Positions 1-11,382 of a stretch of DNA of 64,000 nt are shown here, piece after piece (the first letter of the stretch is position 1; each line of letters begins with the position of its first letter). The DNA lies in contig OY744471.1 in NCBI GenBank assembly GCA_963556145.1, positions 923,590 through 987,589 of the forward strand. The letters run 5' to 3'. The translations under genes were made by a program, and so were the position numbers. The stretch comes from Hygrocybe punicea. Taxonomy: Eukaryota > Basidiomycota > Agaricomycetes > Agaricales > Hygrophoraceae. The notes under the pieces were generated by a model. The model made no database searches and had not been told where the DNA came from. It was given only the letters and a program-made list of their open reading frames with translations.

Positions 1-486
1 CAAGGTCACGAAAGCACTTGCGATCTCCCTAGCCTCGTGGCCAGGCTCTCTTCTAAACCGACAGAGTTCCCAATTAGGGCTCGCCGAGAGACGGTCACCG
101 GTCTATGTGACACATCCTGTTCGGGAGGATTTTCAGGTCTGAGGATAATATTACAAAATCGTTGAGACCATTGCAAATAATTGCTTCACAACCTGACCGG
201 CCTGACCTACGCAGCTTACAGCACTTGAGGCTATCAGTGAAATCCCTTATCTCACCGCCAATCCGGTCTTTTGCCCTTTTTGCACCCTGGAGCATCACAG
301 GGTCATATACCGGTCATGGCTTGGACTGAGGCCCGACACACTGACGGAAATTGAATATATTGAGATTTACCTTGCTATTTGATTACGGCCTCTTTTATTT
401 CATCGCTACGCAAAACGTAGTAAAATACGGCGAGAGTGGTCTCAACATGTACTCATTTTCTTCCCATAGCTCCTGTCCTCGCATCA
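1..486. other. Unresolved upstream region, possible 5' exon of the membrane-protein gene
   Basis: No recognisable protein is visible here. A plausible splice acceptor (pyrimidine-rich, ending CCATAG at about 470) sits just before the first ATG of the downstream gene, and a possible donor GTAGTA lies near 419. An extra 5' exon, perhaps with a signal peptide or ectodomain, could therefore exist, but I could not define it. Confidence 0.35.
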
Positions 487-1435
487 ATGTCGTCTATGCC
501 GACTTCTTCCCCCCCAGTGCCCTCGACATCCCCTTCTTCCCTTCCCGTGCCCTTTTCAGCGTCGTCCCACAAATTCAAAAGAGCCGTCCTCGTTGGTGGA
601 ATCGTTGGTGGACTCACCCTCGTTCTGTTCTCCCTGGCATTGTTCTTCTGGCGGAAGCAAAAGAAATTACAAGCCGCCTTAGAGTCTCCCACGCCTTATT
701 ATGCATGGATTCCGAGACGACTGCCAGAGCCTACATACTTGTCCTCCCGGTTCGCGCCAAATTCTGGTGCGTGTTCACTGTAATATAGCCTGTGCCCGCC
801 TTCAAGTTATTATACTGTCTCAGATACTAAAAAAACCTCCGAACCATCACACCCGAATCCAATCAACACCGGACGTCGTAAGGAGGAATTCACGCCCAAT
901 GCGGGCCAAATAGTCGGTCGGGATATTCCTTTTACGACTCTTCCTGGTAATTTCACTCGTCATTCCATTTTTCCCTTTCCAAAAAAATAATGACCAACTG
1001 ACCTTGCTCCCTTCTGATGGCCTTGCAGGACCATCCCCAGCTCGTATCGCACGTCCGTTACTCCCGAAGCCCAATGATAATGCAAGGGGACTCGGAGTCC
1101 CCCAGAACTCGAGGGCCGCCAACTCGGACTTACCCCCCACTCTCGATATCACTCAGTTGACGGTCAGTCAACGGCGGGCACTCATCGCCATCTTGAATGC
1201 CTCTGCCGATCCGGCTCTATCATCATCGCTGGCACAGTCTCAAACGTTACCGGCACTACCGCAGTGCCACACAACGACAGACGAGGTTCCACGGGACGAC
1301 CCTGATCATGTCATGGGTGTCGTCTCTCAGCTAGTTGCATCCCTCAATAACCTGCTCACACCAACCGACGCGGCACCACGCAATCTGTATACAATGTCTT
1401 CACCACCGCCGTACGACGTGGGGTACGACGTTTAA
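487..1435 (+). CDS. Single-pass membrane protein with a C-terminal PPxY motif, three visible exons
   Basis: Exons are 487-766, 824-946 and 1029-1435. Introns of 57 and 82 nt begin GT and end AG, and phase is kept across both joins. The protein has a Ser/Pro/Thr-rich N-terminal stretch, one hydrophobic segment (VGGIVGGLTLVLFSLALFF) followed by a basic stop-transfer patch (WRKQKK), then a long polar, probably cytoplasmic tail ending in SSPPPYDV. PPxY is the usual ligand of WW domains of Nedd4/Rsp5-type ubiquitin ligases. The layout (Ser/Thr-rich outside, one GxxxG-containing helix, polar tail, PPxY) is common among basidiomycete membrane proteins of unknown role. The start is uncertain: the frame is open upstream to about 436 without an ATG, and a 5' exon may be missing. 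It appears to be an ordinary host gene; its function is not known to me. Confidence 0.65.
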
Positions 1436-1980
1436 AAACCCCTTTGGAATCTATCTTTTTTTTGTTTTTTGCGTAGGAGTTATGTGACATTCCCATATCT
1501 CAGTTGTAATACTAGCGGAAGCTTTCTACCTGTAGTCGAACTTGAAAGATTGAATCAATTATTGTACTCTAGTCCTAAGATGCAACATACGTAGCTTAAA
1601 ACTGCTGAAATACTCATGCCCCTCTTCTATGAAGACAGCTTCTCCGCCATGATACCACTCGCTCGTTCAGACGGTTTCTCCTCGTCACCCGGCCGTGGCT
1701 TCTCTTCGAACCCAAAGTTCTCATCCGTCGTGGTGTGCATTGGCAATTCTTTCATCGCAAACACAGTGAGAAGACCTACGGTAGAAAGTCTGGCCATCGT
1801 TTTCCACAACACGCTCAAGCTCCCGGCGAATGCCATATGTGATGTCTTGACCCTGTGAAAATTGTGAAATAAACGCAGCAGTCAGGTGCTGCCTCAATTG
1901 GTTTCGGAGAATCGTTGACCCGATCGAGACGCCCCACGTTTGAAGATAACAAAAACGGCAAATCGTTTAGGTTACCTGTA
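1436..1980. other. Intergenic; possible 3' remnant of a minus-strand gene at 1627-1860
   Basis: On the minus strand, 1836-1627 reads as an open frame ending GIMAEKLSS, and a second frame just upstream reads DITYGIRRELERVVEND. Both look like real protein rather than random translation and could be adjoining exons of one gene tail. The Tc1-like element begins at 1981, directly upstream in that orientation, so the gene may have been cut. I do not recognise the family. The rest of the stretch shows nothing clear. Confidence 0.3.
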
Positions 1981-2259
1981 AGCCGTTTTCATTGAGGTGC
2001 AAAATTTTGAAGGTGGCTGTGCATTTCCAAATATGTAGTCTGCCGAGATTCCATGTACAATTTTGTAGCGCCGACTAAGCAGGACACTTGCTTGGTCCAG
2101 TGCAATGCGTGAGTAAGTGTAGATACAGAGATGGCAATCTTTTGGTGATGATACAGTTGGTCCTGGATTTCATCAAGAAAGAGTGTTGGGGAGTTTTTGA
2201 GAAGGGAGATAATGAAAATGATATCAGATGTGATGAGTTTGCACCTGAACTGTAGCCTA

Positions 2260-3245
2260 GTACATGCCTAAACAAGCTCAGTACTGAAACCGGAATTTGG
2301 TTCAGTTCCATGACTTAGTCACATGGGAGTACTGATCTAATACTATGGACATTATGATAAATCAGTACTGAGCCTCCACCCCTGGTTCAGTACTGGTCGA
2401 CTGGTCACTTGCCCCTTAGTTTCAATTTATATTACATTTTTAGTTATTTATTTTCCATATTACAGATAAATGTGGTACATATTATTTATTTTTCTGGGGC
2501 ATTATACAGTACATTTTGCTACTGCTGTCATGCTGCTGCTGCTGCCACCACTACTTACAGCTACCACTGCTGCCACCTTGCCACTGCTGTTAGCGTTGCT
2601 GTGCTGCTGCATCAGTATTTGTCATCTGTGTCGCCATTGTTGTGATGGCCATCATTTGTTGTCGTGTCTTTGTGGTTGTGGTTATCGCTGCCATTCTTGT
2701 TGTTGGTGCCATTGTTGTTGTTGTCGCCATTGTTGTCATTGTAGTAGCAGTAGTTGTTGTGCTGATAGGAGTAGAGGCAGGTGTGGGATGATGAGGCAGT
2801 ATTGAAGAAAACTGATGTCGAGATGGTGAAGGAAGTTGAACTGTAGACAAACAAGACCAAAGTAAAGATATGGAATTTTGCTGTGGTAAGCAACAAACAA
2901 CGCCAAAGGAAAGACTTAGAGAATTTCACCAAGTAACAACAGGACATGCTTCATATTAGATTTATGACATAGGCTTTTAGAGAGCCTTAGAGAACTACAG
3001 ATGTTTATATCTGCTTATAAGAGCTAGGAAGACTCAGTTAAGGCAGCAGGGGCTCAGTTAAGGCAGCAGGGGCTCAGTTAAGGCAGCAGGGGCTCAGAAA
3101 CTCAGATTTAACACTACAGTGAATTCCAAGGCCAAATCCTTCAGGTCTGAGCCAGTGCTGAGTTGAGAACCAATCAGCCCCTGGTTCATATCACTTGACT
3201 GTTGTTAGGGAAGGCTCAGAATGAACTGAGCAAAGGGCTAATTAC
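2260..3245 (+). repeat. Interspersed repeat family R1, copy 1
   Basis: This sequence recurs in reverse complement at about 20050-21400. The match spans a subterminal zone rich in GGTTCAG/CAGTACTG, a low-complexity core of TGC/TTG-type triplets (2520-2780), and an outer zone ending near GGCTCAGAATGAAC. Open frames across the core are products of the triplet repeats, not genes. It looks like a hAT-like non-autonomous element, but I could not fix its ends or target duplication. Confidence 0.6.
3031..3090 (+). repeat. 20-bp tandem repeat, three copies, inside R1 copy 1
   Basis: The unit GGCTCAGTTAAGGCAGCAGG is present three times in a row; the first copy has one base difference. The other R1 copy (near 20195-20215) has a single unit. 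Confidence 0.85.
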
Positions 3246-3675
3246 TGACTGAGACCCAGGCCTGAGCCATGCCTGTGAACCGAGGGATGAGCTGCCAATT
3301 TGTCATATCCCCAGCTGAGCATTTGTCTGGGATCGAATTTGTGCTATGTCACCCATGTTTGACCAAAATGTCTATAGCCCTAGTCTAGTACTATGACCAA
3401 TTGGCCATGTACTTTACAGGGATTAGAAGTGATGCCATATTTCTGGTGATCTGGAGGGCATGGTATACTGACAACTTCCTGAACCCAAGTACCTTACAGA
3501 TCCTGTTGATAGACATATTGTGCTGGTGCAGTGGGAACAAGCCTGGCCATGTTGAGCATTTAGAGTACTTAGTCAGTGCTACAAAATTGTACATGGAATC
3601 TTGGCAGACTACATATTTGGAAATGCACAGCCACCTTCAAATTTTGTAGTTTCCACACCTCAATGAAAATGGCTG

Positions 3676-4097
3676 TAATGAAAATCAGAGAATGTAAAAC
3701 TAGACAAGTGCAAACCAGTGTGAAGGTATGTACAAAGGTGAAAAATGCAAGTGCATGAGCCACCTCAGTGATGTTTATGGAAGCCAAGATGGGGAATGTC
3801 GTTGAGGTGAACAGAATGCCCAGGCTAGCCCCTTTGATGATCTGACATCTAATATTGATGCCTTGGGATGGACCAGCTTTGAGTGTGCTGAACAGGCCCC
3901 ATGATGGCATGCCCATGATGGTGAAGATCCACCCCTCATAGTTTTGAGGGTGGGTCAGCATGCCGTGGGTTAAGGCCCTGTGTCAGAAGCTGAAAGAGAT
4001 GGAAAAGCAGAGGATGATGCAGTCGTCATGTCTGGGTGGGTGGATGTCTGTGTCATGATGTGGGTGGGGCCTTCCAGCAGTTCGTCAGCCCACCATC
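3676..4097. other. Gene-free stretch between two transposable elements
   Basis: A minus-strand open frame from 3961 down has no family I recognise, and codon usage gives no support. No promoter, repeat or RNA signal was identified. Confidence 0.3.
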
Positions 4098-4105
4098 CTC
4101 CGGAG

Positions 4106-4478
4106 TAGTGTTGCCACGGCTATAGCCGATGTTTTTTGAAAAATTGCCTTTTTAGGCTAGTAAAATTAGGCAAAATTATGAAAATATTTGAGGAGATGGG
4201 CAAAGCCAAAAGCTGGGGGGGTCACTTAAGGGTGCTAAGAATTTGGTGCCCAATCTTCAGAGTTATTCAACCATAGCTGTTGAGCCTAGCCAGCTACCAT
4301 CCAACAGCTATCCCTGAAGAACCCTGAGAATTGAGCCCCAAATCCTTAGCACCCTTAAGTGACCCCTCAGCTTTTGGCTTCGCCCATCTCCTCAAATATT
4401 TTCATAATTTTGCCTAATTTTACTAGCCTAAAAAGGCAATTTTTCAAAAAACATCGGCTATAGCCGTGGGCAACACTA
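4106..4478. mobile_element. hAT-like foldback MITE with 8-bp target duplication CTCCGGAG
   Basis: The ends are TAGTGTTGCC and GGCAACACTA. The two arms (about 110 bp each, near 4106-4220 and 4370-4478) are nearly perfect inverted copies, so a single strand can fold into a long hairpin. The octamer CTCCGGAG is present on both sides (4098-4105 and 4479-4486). An 8-bp duplication is typical of the hAT superfamily. It has no coding capacity and lies at the distal edge of the LINE ORF1 remnant. Confidence 0.85.
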
Positions 4479-4486
4479 CTCCGGAG

Positions 4487-6217
4487 GTAGGTGGCACTGG
4501 TCTATCTGTCCAGTAGGTGTGTGGCATTTGTTGGGCAGACTGTAGGACCGCCCTTTGGTTGCGTCGGTCATTAGCTGGTGCTGGTGCTGTTTGTTGCTGT
4601 CCGGCTCCTGTGTAGCCTCTGCTGCAGGGTCCCTGATTGTCCCCTCCTTCTCTGCTCTGCTCGTGCTGTTTGTCCATGTGTGGTGTGTTGTTCATGGGTG
4701 CGTCGTTTCTCCATGCCATGTCGAAAGTGTTCCACATGGGGTCCATATCTATTCTGCCCCACGTGCTGGGGTCATTGGTGGGGAAAAGTCTGTACTTAGT
4801 GTCCAGGTCTCAATGGCGTGCCCATTGGAGGTGTTCCTTAAAAACCTGGCATTGTCAATCTGCAGCACTGTGCCCGCATTCTTGACAGTTGGCACATTTC
4901 ATCTCCCCGGTGCCGCAAAGTTGGTCTGCTGTGCGGTGGAACCCTGCACAGCGGGCACATATGTTGTGGATGGATTTGCACTTCTTTGCAATGTGGCCAA
5001 ATTTCTGGCACTTCATGCATCTCCGTGGATCCATCAGCGCTTTCTTTGTCCTGCATGGCTTGCCCTCTATGAAAATGCCATATTCCAATGCATGGTTTGC
5101 AGCCTCTCTCATGCTGAAGCCCACTGTCAAAAATGCGAAGCGCTGTCCCTCTTGATGAAGGTGGGTCGGCTTGATCCAACGTGCCTCATATATCGACATT
5201 CTGGAGAGGGAGCTGGCTTGCTCCACCCGTTCGATTGCCACTTGGTCATTTGGGTCGAAAGAGGTAGGGACGTGCTTGGCTATTACTTGGTATGTTCTCA
5301 AGCTCCCTGTTGACGTGCCTCCGAATTGCGCCATAAATGCGTGCATTACGTCCTTGGATCTTAATATAGTTCGCTGCCTGTGTGGAATTGAGTGTGTATA
5401 TTATTGTTCCGTATTGAGTTCTGTGCACTCCTGCGAAGGCCATGCCATTGGGTTTGTCTGCCGCCCTCACACCCATCAGGTCAAGGGCCAGGGTCGCCTT
5501 CTCCACCAGCTCTTTCTCGGAGAGGCTTGCTAGCGCATCATCTTGTGCGTCGGGGAGTTTCCATACCACAATCTGTCTGTCCAATGCATTCCCCTTCACT
5601 ATCGGTGCTGCGTGTTCTGGTGGGATCTGTGTGGCAGTTCTTGCAACTGACATGAAAGTGGGTGTGCCGTTATCACTGGGTTGTTCCTGGTTGGAGGTCG
5701 CTTCTGCCGCCTCAAACGTGCTCTTAGTGCGAGTTGTGAGTTCATTCAAATTAGCGTGGAGGTCGTCCAATGTGTTCATCATTAGGGTTGTCACCCCCCG
5801 CAGTGCCTCCTCCTGCTTTTTACTAGCTTGTGTTGCTGCCGCAATCGTTTCGGCTGCCATAGTCAGCTTGGGGTGTATGAGCTCATCTATCTTCTTGTCC
5901 ATTTTCACCACTGTCTCGTTGGCCATTGTGTCCAAGCCTATCTCTTCTAGGATGAACGCTAGGGCCCTGAGGGTGTTGACTGTGGGCCTCAGCAGCTTGG
6001 CTATACCCGCTGCCGCCTGTAGCAAAACATACGCTAGTCTCTGCGTGGTGACCTTTTCCCCTTGTGTGATGTACGCATCTCGTATCAGGGCCACCCTGGC
6101 ATCTTTCACGTTGAGCATGTCAGTGAGGACACCTGTGGCATCAGCCAGCTCATCCCTGGTTAGTCTGGTCACGTGTTTGTCTAGATTACCTCCCAAGGTC
6201 CGGTTTTTTGAAGTCAT
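4487..6217 (-). pseudogene. Gag-like ORF1 of a Tad1/L1-type LINE, frameshifted, no ORF2
   Basis: The minus-strand frame from 6217 encodes an N-terminal helical region, then a block containing LSEKELVEKATLALDLMG and KPNGMAF that I associate with ORF1 of basidiomycete Tad1-like LINEs. Near 5330 the frame shifts: the rest of the protein (FMAQFGG, SFDPNDQVAIERVE, ARWIKP) continues in another frame from 5346. That part ends in CCHC knuckles: CMKCQKFGHIAKKC, a second starting CARCAGFHRTADQLC, and a third starting CANCQECGH, all typical of nucleic-acid-binding Gag/ORF1 proteins. A Gln/Pro-rich tail frame runs to about 4490, where the hAT MITE begins. No reverse transcriptase or endonuclease is found nearby, so this is a partial, inactive copy. 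Confidence 0.7.
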
Positions 6218-6481
6218 AGTTTATAACGTGTCTTAAAGGTCTATCAGATAGGGACTAAACTATGGTAGTGCTCGTTTTACTGTATATGGGAGGTGTGGAG
6301 CTGCCGCTCAGGTTGCCTTTGTCGGGGTCCTGGTCGGGGTGCCACGTGGTGTGTTGCCTCAGCTGTGATTGTCATACACATTTGTCAGTAAGTTTCAGCT
6401 GCTCCGGAGGGGAATAAATCGTTGCACGGTGCCATGCCTATGCACAGAACAGTGAGTGAATGAAGAAGCGTGGCATGGGGT

Positions 6482-7540
6482 TTATACCAGTAGTGAGTCC
6501 CAGATGGTCAGGTCTTCGTAAGTATACTGATAATGCTTGGCATTTGACTGAACAAAGCAGGCCTTTCTATGCTCCTGGCACTTGTGGCACTCCTCCATGG
6601 GTTCAACTTCACTATCTTGTTTCAATGACGGAACCAGGTCAGCAACTGCTCCAGATTTTGCAGAACCCTTTTTTTTCCCAGCTGACTGTCTCAACAATGT
6701 AAGAAATGGGTCAATTGAGCATTGAGTGAACGAACCTTGTCCACTTTTTTGGTTGTGTCCACAATCTGGACAGTGAATGGTTTGACCTTCCCTTTGCCCT
6801 GGTTCTTCGCCTTCTGCTCATTGATGTACTGCCAGACATTGTTGATAAGGTTTTGGAAAGCTTCTTCATCTTCGAGTAGTTTGGCAGTTGGCTTGCTGGT
6901 CCTAGGTGCCTTCCAGGGCAGGATATACCCAATTTGAGACTGGCAAACAATGCTTGTCTCCATTTTGTCTGCGACACGGGTGAGAAATTTAGCAAACGGA
7001 TTGTTGGACTTGATCATCAGGTTGCGGAACGCATTTTTGTAAGAGACTTCAAATGCAATCTCAATTGCAGGGCCTACAAAAAAAAAAGTCAGCGGAATGA
7101 TGGTAGCAAAGAGTGGAAGAAAAGCAGATAGGTGTCAATATCACCATCAGTCTCCTCCTTATCCTCATCATCAAAAAGGCTACCAGTCTCCTCAAACAGC
7201 TCATCATCAATCGCAAGGTCGTCCACATGGTCAGCAACATCGAAAAGACTGAGGTTTCCTTCCTCAATAATGTCTGTCTCGGCATCGTTGTTTTCTTCTG
7301 TAGGTTCTTCCACAAACTTGGGAAGATTTGATTTTGCAGTGGGCTGAGGATGAGGGTGAGGACATTTTGGGGTTGATGTAGCAACCACAGAGGGGTTGGC
7401 AGCCTTTCTCTTACCAGTATTATGGGCCTTAGCAGGGGCTCACTTGACAGCAGCTTGCTTTGACACCATGCATCCAGGAGAAGGCGGCACAGACGATGAT
7501 GGTGGTTGTGAGCAAGAACTCCCATGTTCAAGCACTGACA
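6482..7540 (-). pseudogene. Decayed relative of the mariner passenger gene, Cys/His motif protein
   Basis: Minus-strand exon-like segments run from about 7540 (MSVLEHGSS) through an acidic region (FDVADHVDDLAIDDELFEE), a likely intron with acceptor TTGTAG near 7078, a segment with PFAKFLTRVADKM and KLLEDEEAFQNLINNVW, and a last segment holding CHKCQEHRKACFVQS, then H and L-x-I-W-D-S-L-L-V. The order matches the intact 435-aa gene at 45015-46423: basic/Ser start, a middle domain entered through a Pro-containing exon start, then the C/C/C-[FY]-V/H/IW-x-S motif. An in-frame TGA where TGG (Trp) would fit interrupts the first segment. No mariner ends were found around it. Confidence 0.55.
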
Positions 7541-7640
7541 TTGCAACACTTGTCCAGCGGCACCTCAAAACTGTGGGGCTGCCTCAATACACCCTATGCA
7601 CATGTTCTGAGATGATAAACATGTATTTTGAATGGCACTT

Positions 7641-8282
7641 GCATTAGTTATTGTAGAAATACTGTATATACAGGGTGCACTATCCTACCCTATGAAAAAT
7701 GCACCAAATCACTCCGAAAATGGTGGGGCTGCATAGCCCTTGATGAGGGGATCACATACCTATCCATGATTTCTTTGTAGCTGCTGTAGTTATTGAGATA
7801 TTCATCTCGCGAGCTAGGGGGGGGTTTTGGCAGATTTCAGCAGATTTCAAGCTCTGCCAACCTTTCTGAAAATGGCAATAAGCTACTGAGTTAGTACAGT
7901 CAATTGAAATTACTCTGTCTCAGGGGCTCAGACCCAAAATGTAAGGCATTCCCTTATATAGGATTATAAAAGCTTTGTTGATAACAAATTTCCTATATAT
8001 GTATTATTGACAATGTAATTATTGATATCTGCATTTGTCACACTTTATCACTTGACATTCCTGAAGTATGGATGCGCCCTATCTTACTGATAACTGCTTT
8101 TGTGATAGTACAAGAAATAACCATGCCAATGCCCTTGCCAGCAACACCAACACCAGGATGATACAATGCAGCACAATGTGCAACACAACTGGGGGAAGGG
8201 AACAGCAGGGGTTGGTGCACCCATGCTGCCAAAGGTGAGTTTCTAGTTAACCTCATAAATCTATAACTACTAACACCAGGCT
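7641..8282. other. Gene-free stretch
   Basis: Near 7668 the sequence TATACAGGGTGCACTATCC resembles a Tc1/mariner terminus, but no inverted partner was found. No coding region or other signal was recognised. Confidence 0.3.
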
Positions 8283-8830
8283 CACCCAATTATGCCAGCA
8301 CCAAATGCCAACGATGCCAATGCCCACCAATGCCAATGCACCCAGGCAAATGCCAAGCAACCACCTATGGCAATGCCAACAGCCATGATGCCAGCACCAA
8401 ATACAATGACACCAATGCCAATGCACCCATGCCAATGCCAACATACCCACACTAATGCCAATGCAACCACCCATGGCAACAGCAATGGCAACAGCCACAA
8501 TGCCAGCACCAAATGCAACAATGCCCACACCAACAATGCTATTGACAGTGCCAGCACCACCCACCTAACTCACCTTGCAGACATGCACCGCCACATCAAT
8601 TGATGTCAGCACTGCATCCACAAGGTAATGGGAGAAAGGTGGAGCCAAGCACCACCATGATGTTGCAGGTACAGTTTGTACCCATGACCTGTGTCTAATT
8701 CCAGGACCTGTAGACCCACCAGTTAACCCACATCCAACCCGTACCCATGGCAGTGGGTATGGGTATTAGCTGGGTTGGGTACAGGTCGGCAAAATTTACC
8801 TGTGGTAACCCACACCGATTCCTAGGATCA
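8283..8830 (+). repeat. Low-complexity CCAATG-type repeat with a TCAATTGA motif and GTACCC-rich flank
   Basis: 8283-8560 consists of diverged CCAATG/CCAACA units; open frames on both strands are a by-product. At about 8588 it carries ACATCAATTGATGT followed by CACAAGGTA, the block-B motif also seen in the elements at 23219, 36863 and 53262 and in low-complexity tracts elsewhere. 8700-8820 is rich in GGGTA/TACCC, as are the element ends at 19581 and 23219. It is probably a non-autonomous element whose ends I could not place. Confidence 0.45.
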
Positions 8831-8929
8831 GCTTTTTCTGACCAGTGGAGTTGAGGCAACACTAATCCAGGGAGGCAATAATCCCCTGAAGTATAGGATT
8901 TAATGTGCTAGGAAGAAATGATTGTAGAG

Positions 8930-9360
8930 AATATTTTGTGGAATTTTTATGTGGAATATATCATGAAGGGGCTATTTGATATCAAATGTTTTAGGTGTAC
9001 ATATGATAATAACAATAGGTGCAGAGCATATATTTTGGAATTATTATGTGGAATATAGCATGATGGGGAAATATGTAATGAAGGGGGATGAGACCTCACT
9101 GTGGTCAGCCCTGCCCCCTTGAGGTTTGTTAGGTAAAAATATAATATGCAGTAAATTAAGTGTATTGTGAATTCTTGCCAAAATTTATGTTTATGTGCAA
9201 TACATCATGTATACTGAGACCTCACTGTACTTGGTCCCAGCCCTCCTTGTGTTTGTTTGGCAAACACATATAGCCATATGTGAATTCTTGCCATTTTGTT
9301 TGCATTGCACATATTGTGTAGGTCACTAAGACCTCAATATGCTTGGCCTTATCCCCATTA
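8930..9360 (+). repeat. Diverged tandem repeat, about 120-140 bp period
   Basis: Three successive blocks share GAGACCTCACTGT, then TGGTC, then GTGAATTCTTGCCA. They are diverged and A/T-rich and lack a coding frame. Weaker echoes (TTCTTGCCA, GAGACC) continue to about 9950. Confidence 0.5.
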
Positions 9361-10223
9361 AATTTTGGATGTAGAGATAGACATTAAAGACTGATGCTCT
9401 GCAAAGCAGTGAATTTGAATCACAGATGCTTTTGATAGTTTTATGTATGTGTTGCATAAATTGTATCTGTTCCTGAGACCCACTACATTTTGTGAGACAT
9501 GGTCACAGACTGATATCAGTCTCACCACTTGCACCTCTGAGTATGTCTCCTTTTTCAAATCTCTGTCACTCTGTTTACACCATTGCATTGTTAGCTTAGT
9601 AATATATTTTTCTTGCTCCCCTCCTTATGTTGTTTCCTGCCCCTGTTTTTTCTACTCTTCTGATGCTAATGATAGTGAGACATTAGCATTAGCACTGTCT
9701 TACCTACCAAATACCCTTTCTTTCTTGGGTTATGCCGCTGATCCCAGGACACAGCCATATCATCCTACCACTTGTTGCCTAAGTTCACCCAAGTCAGCCT
9801 TAGCAATTAATTACTCTCTTTAGGTGTACTCATCATAGTAAAGGCTGAGAGTGTGCAAAGAAGAAAATATTTGTGACTTCTTGCCAAGGATGATTTTTAT
9901 GATTTTTCATGTATGTATTACATATATTATCTTGATGTGACAGGAAAATATCAGATAGACTCCCAGATGTACAGTGGAGAATAGTCAGGTTGGCTACTGA
10001 AGACAGAATCACAGTACTGAACTCTTGACACTGTTTGGGTTCAGCCATTGTTATTAATAAATGGTTGTTAATTAATTAATAATTAATTAATGAGTTAAAT
10101 TAAATTAAATATCAATCTGCTACAAAATGGGCTACTATGGAGGATACAGGTAGAGTGGTAACAGAGATTGCAGGAGAGTGATGGAGAAGTGAATGGGGGC
10201 TATAAGAAGGAGTTGGAGAGGGG
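9361..10223. other. A/T-rich gene-free stretch
   Basis: Open frames here are short and unlike known families. 10065-10115 is a run of TTAATTAA-type sequence. Nothing else was identified. Confidence 0.3.
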
Positions 10224-11382
10224 TGTTACATTTTACAACTCTGCAACTCCGATTCTAACTCCAGTACCCACCATGATGATTCTGCTTTACCACACCTTCC
10301 TTTTTCATTCCCATTTGCCTTCTGTCTTCTTTTGGACATCATTGTTTATTCTTGTTCTTCTTGTTTTCTTTTTATTCTTTCTTCTAGACTAATCCAGACT
10401 GACCATGGACACATCCCAACATGACCTTGCTGTACCTGAACAGTCTCCTTGCTGACAGACATCATCACCATTGTCTTTTCCCTCACCATAACATATTGTT
10501 TACTTCATCCCATGACAAACTGATACACAATAGCTGTACTCCCAACACAGCTAATTACTGTAATCATCATTGGCAGCATTGCCATCACTTTCCTTATCAG
10601 TTTCTACCTTGTTATCATCCATCTTTGGCATCGGCACCAAAACCCTTCTGCCATCGATACATCCGACTTCCACCTTGACAATATCTCACCACGTAATTGA
10701 CAATTGCCATCCCCAGATATATGGTTTCCATTTTCATATTCTGTGCCTACCATTATCCTCCCTGATCATCCAACAACATTTCTCACCTGCATGCATACTC
10801 TGAACAATCCTCAATCACAAGACATTTCACTGGTCCTTCCAATCCGATCATCATCGAAGCATATTCTTTTGGACTTTGACCACAGACCATACGACTACCC
10901 AATACAGTGAACCGACCTCTATTGTGTATTGTTCACATGACATTGCTTCAATGCAGCACCTGACGTCTTATTCCCACAGCTTGTCACTCATGCCATGCCT
11001 TGAAACCTGGACCCACATTCATTTATCCTTTTCCATCTATAACCTTGATACCTCCCACACTCATTTACAACAATACCCTTTCTTGGATGAATACCAACAT
11101 CAGGTGGACCTCGTTGTTCCACACACAGGACAAGACATCACCCCTCGATATGTCATCAACACAGACATTGTCATCCAGCACAGCATATGCTGTTCACATG
11201 TCTGACTTCGACTATCCCACTGTCCTAGTTGGTTTTTTCCCCAGCACATTCCATTGTTTTCTTTCATACCAACCTTGCCGCTATATCCATACTACCTCAA
11301 GACACTTCCTTCACCAACCCCACACTGGACAATGCCTCTCTCCAACCCGACTGTGCAATGCACTTGCCAGACTGTGCACTTG

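Larger units (their letters stand above)
1981..3675. mobile_element. Non-autonomous Tc1/mariner-like element with about 100-bp inverted ends, TA flanks
   Basis: The left end at 1981 (AGCCGTTTTCATTGAGGTG) is matched in reverse complement at 3675 (CACCTCAATGAAAATGGCTG). The match continues inward through GGTGGCTGTGCATTTCC to about 2070 and about 3580 with a few differences. Both ends abut TA. The end sequence resembles CAGCC(G/A)TTTT of the autonomous mariner element at 43715-46516. No transposase is present: the interior is occupied by another repeat (about 2260-3245) and anonymous sequence. Confidence 0.65.

Noticed and set aside
351..788. Alternative frame of 145 codons overlapping exon 1 of the membrane-protein gene
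   Set aside because: It lacks the transmembrane plus basic pattern and does not join to the later exons; the 487 frame does.
7660..7700. End of a further Tc1/mariner element (TACAGGGTGC)
   Set aside because: No inverted partner within several kilobases.
8692..8830. Complete hAT-like element with TACCC words near 8.7-8.8 kb
   Set aside because: I could not match inverted ends or an 8-bp duplication, so only a repeat was annotated.
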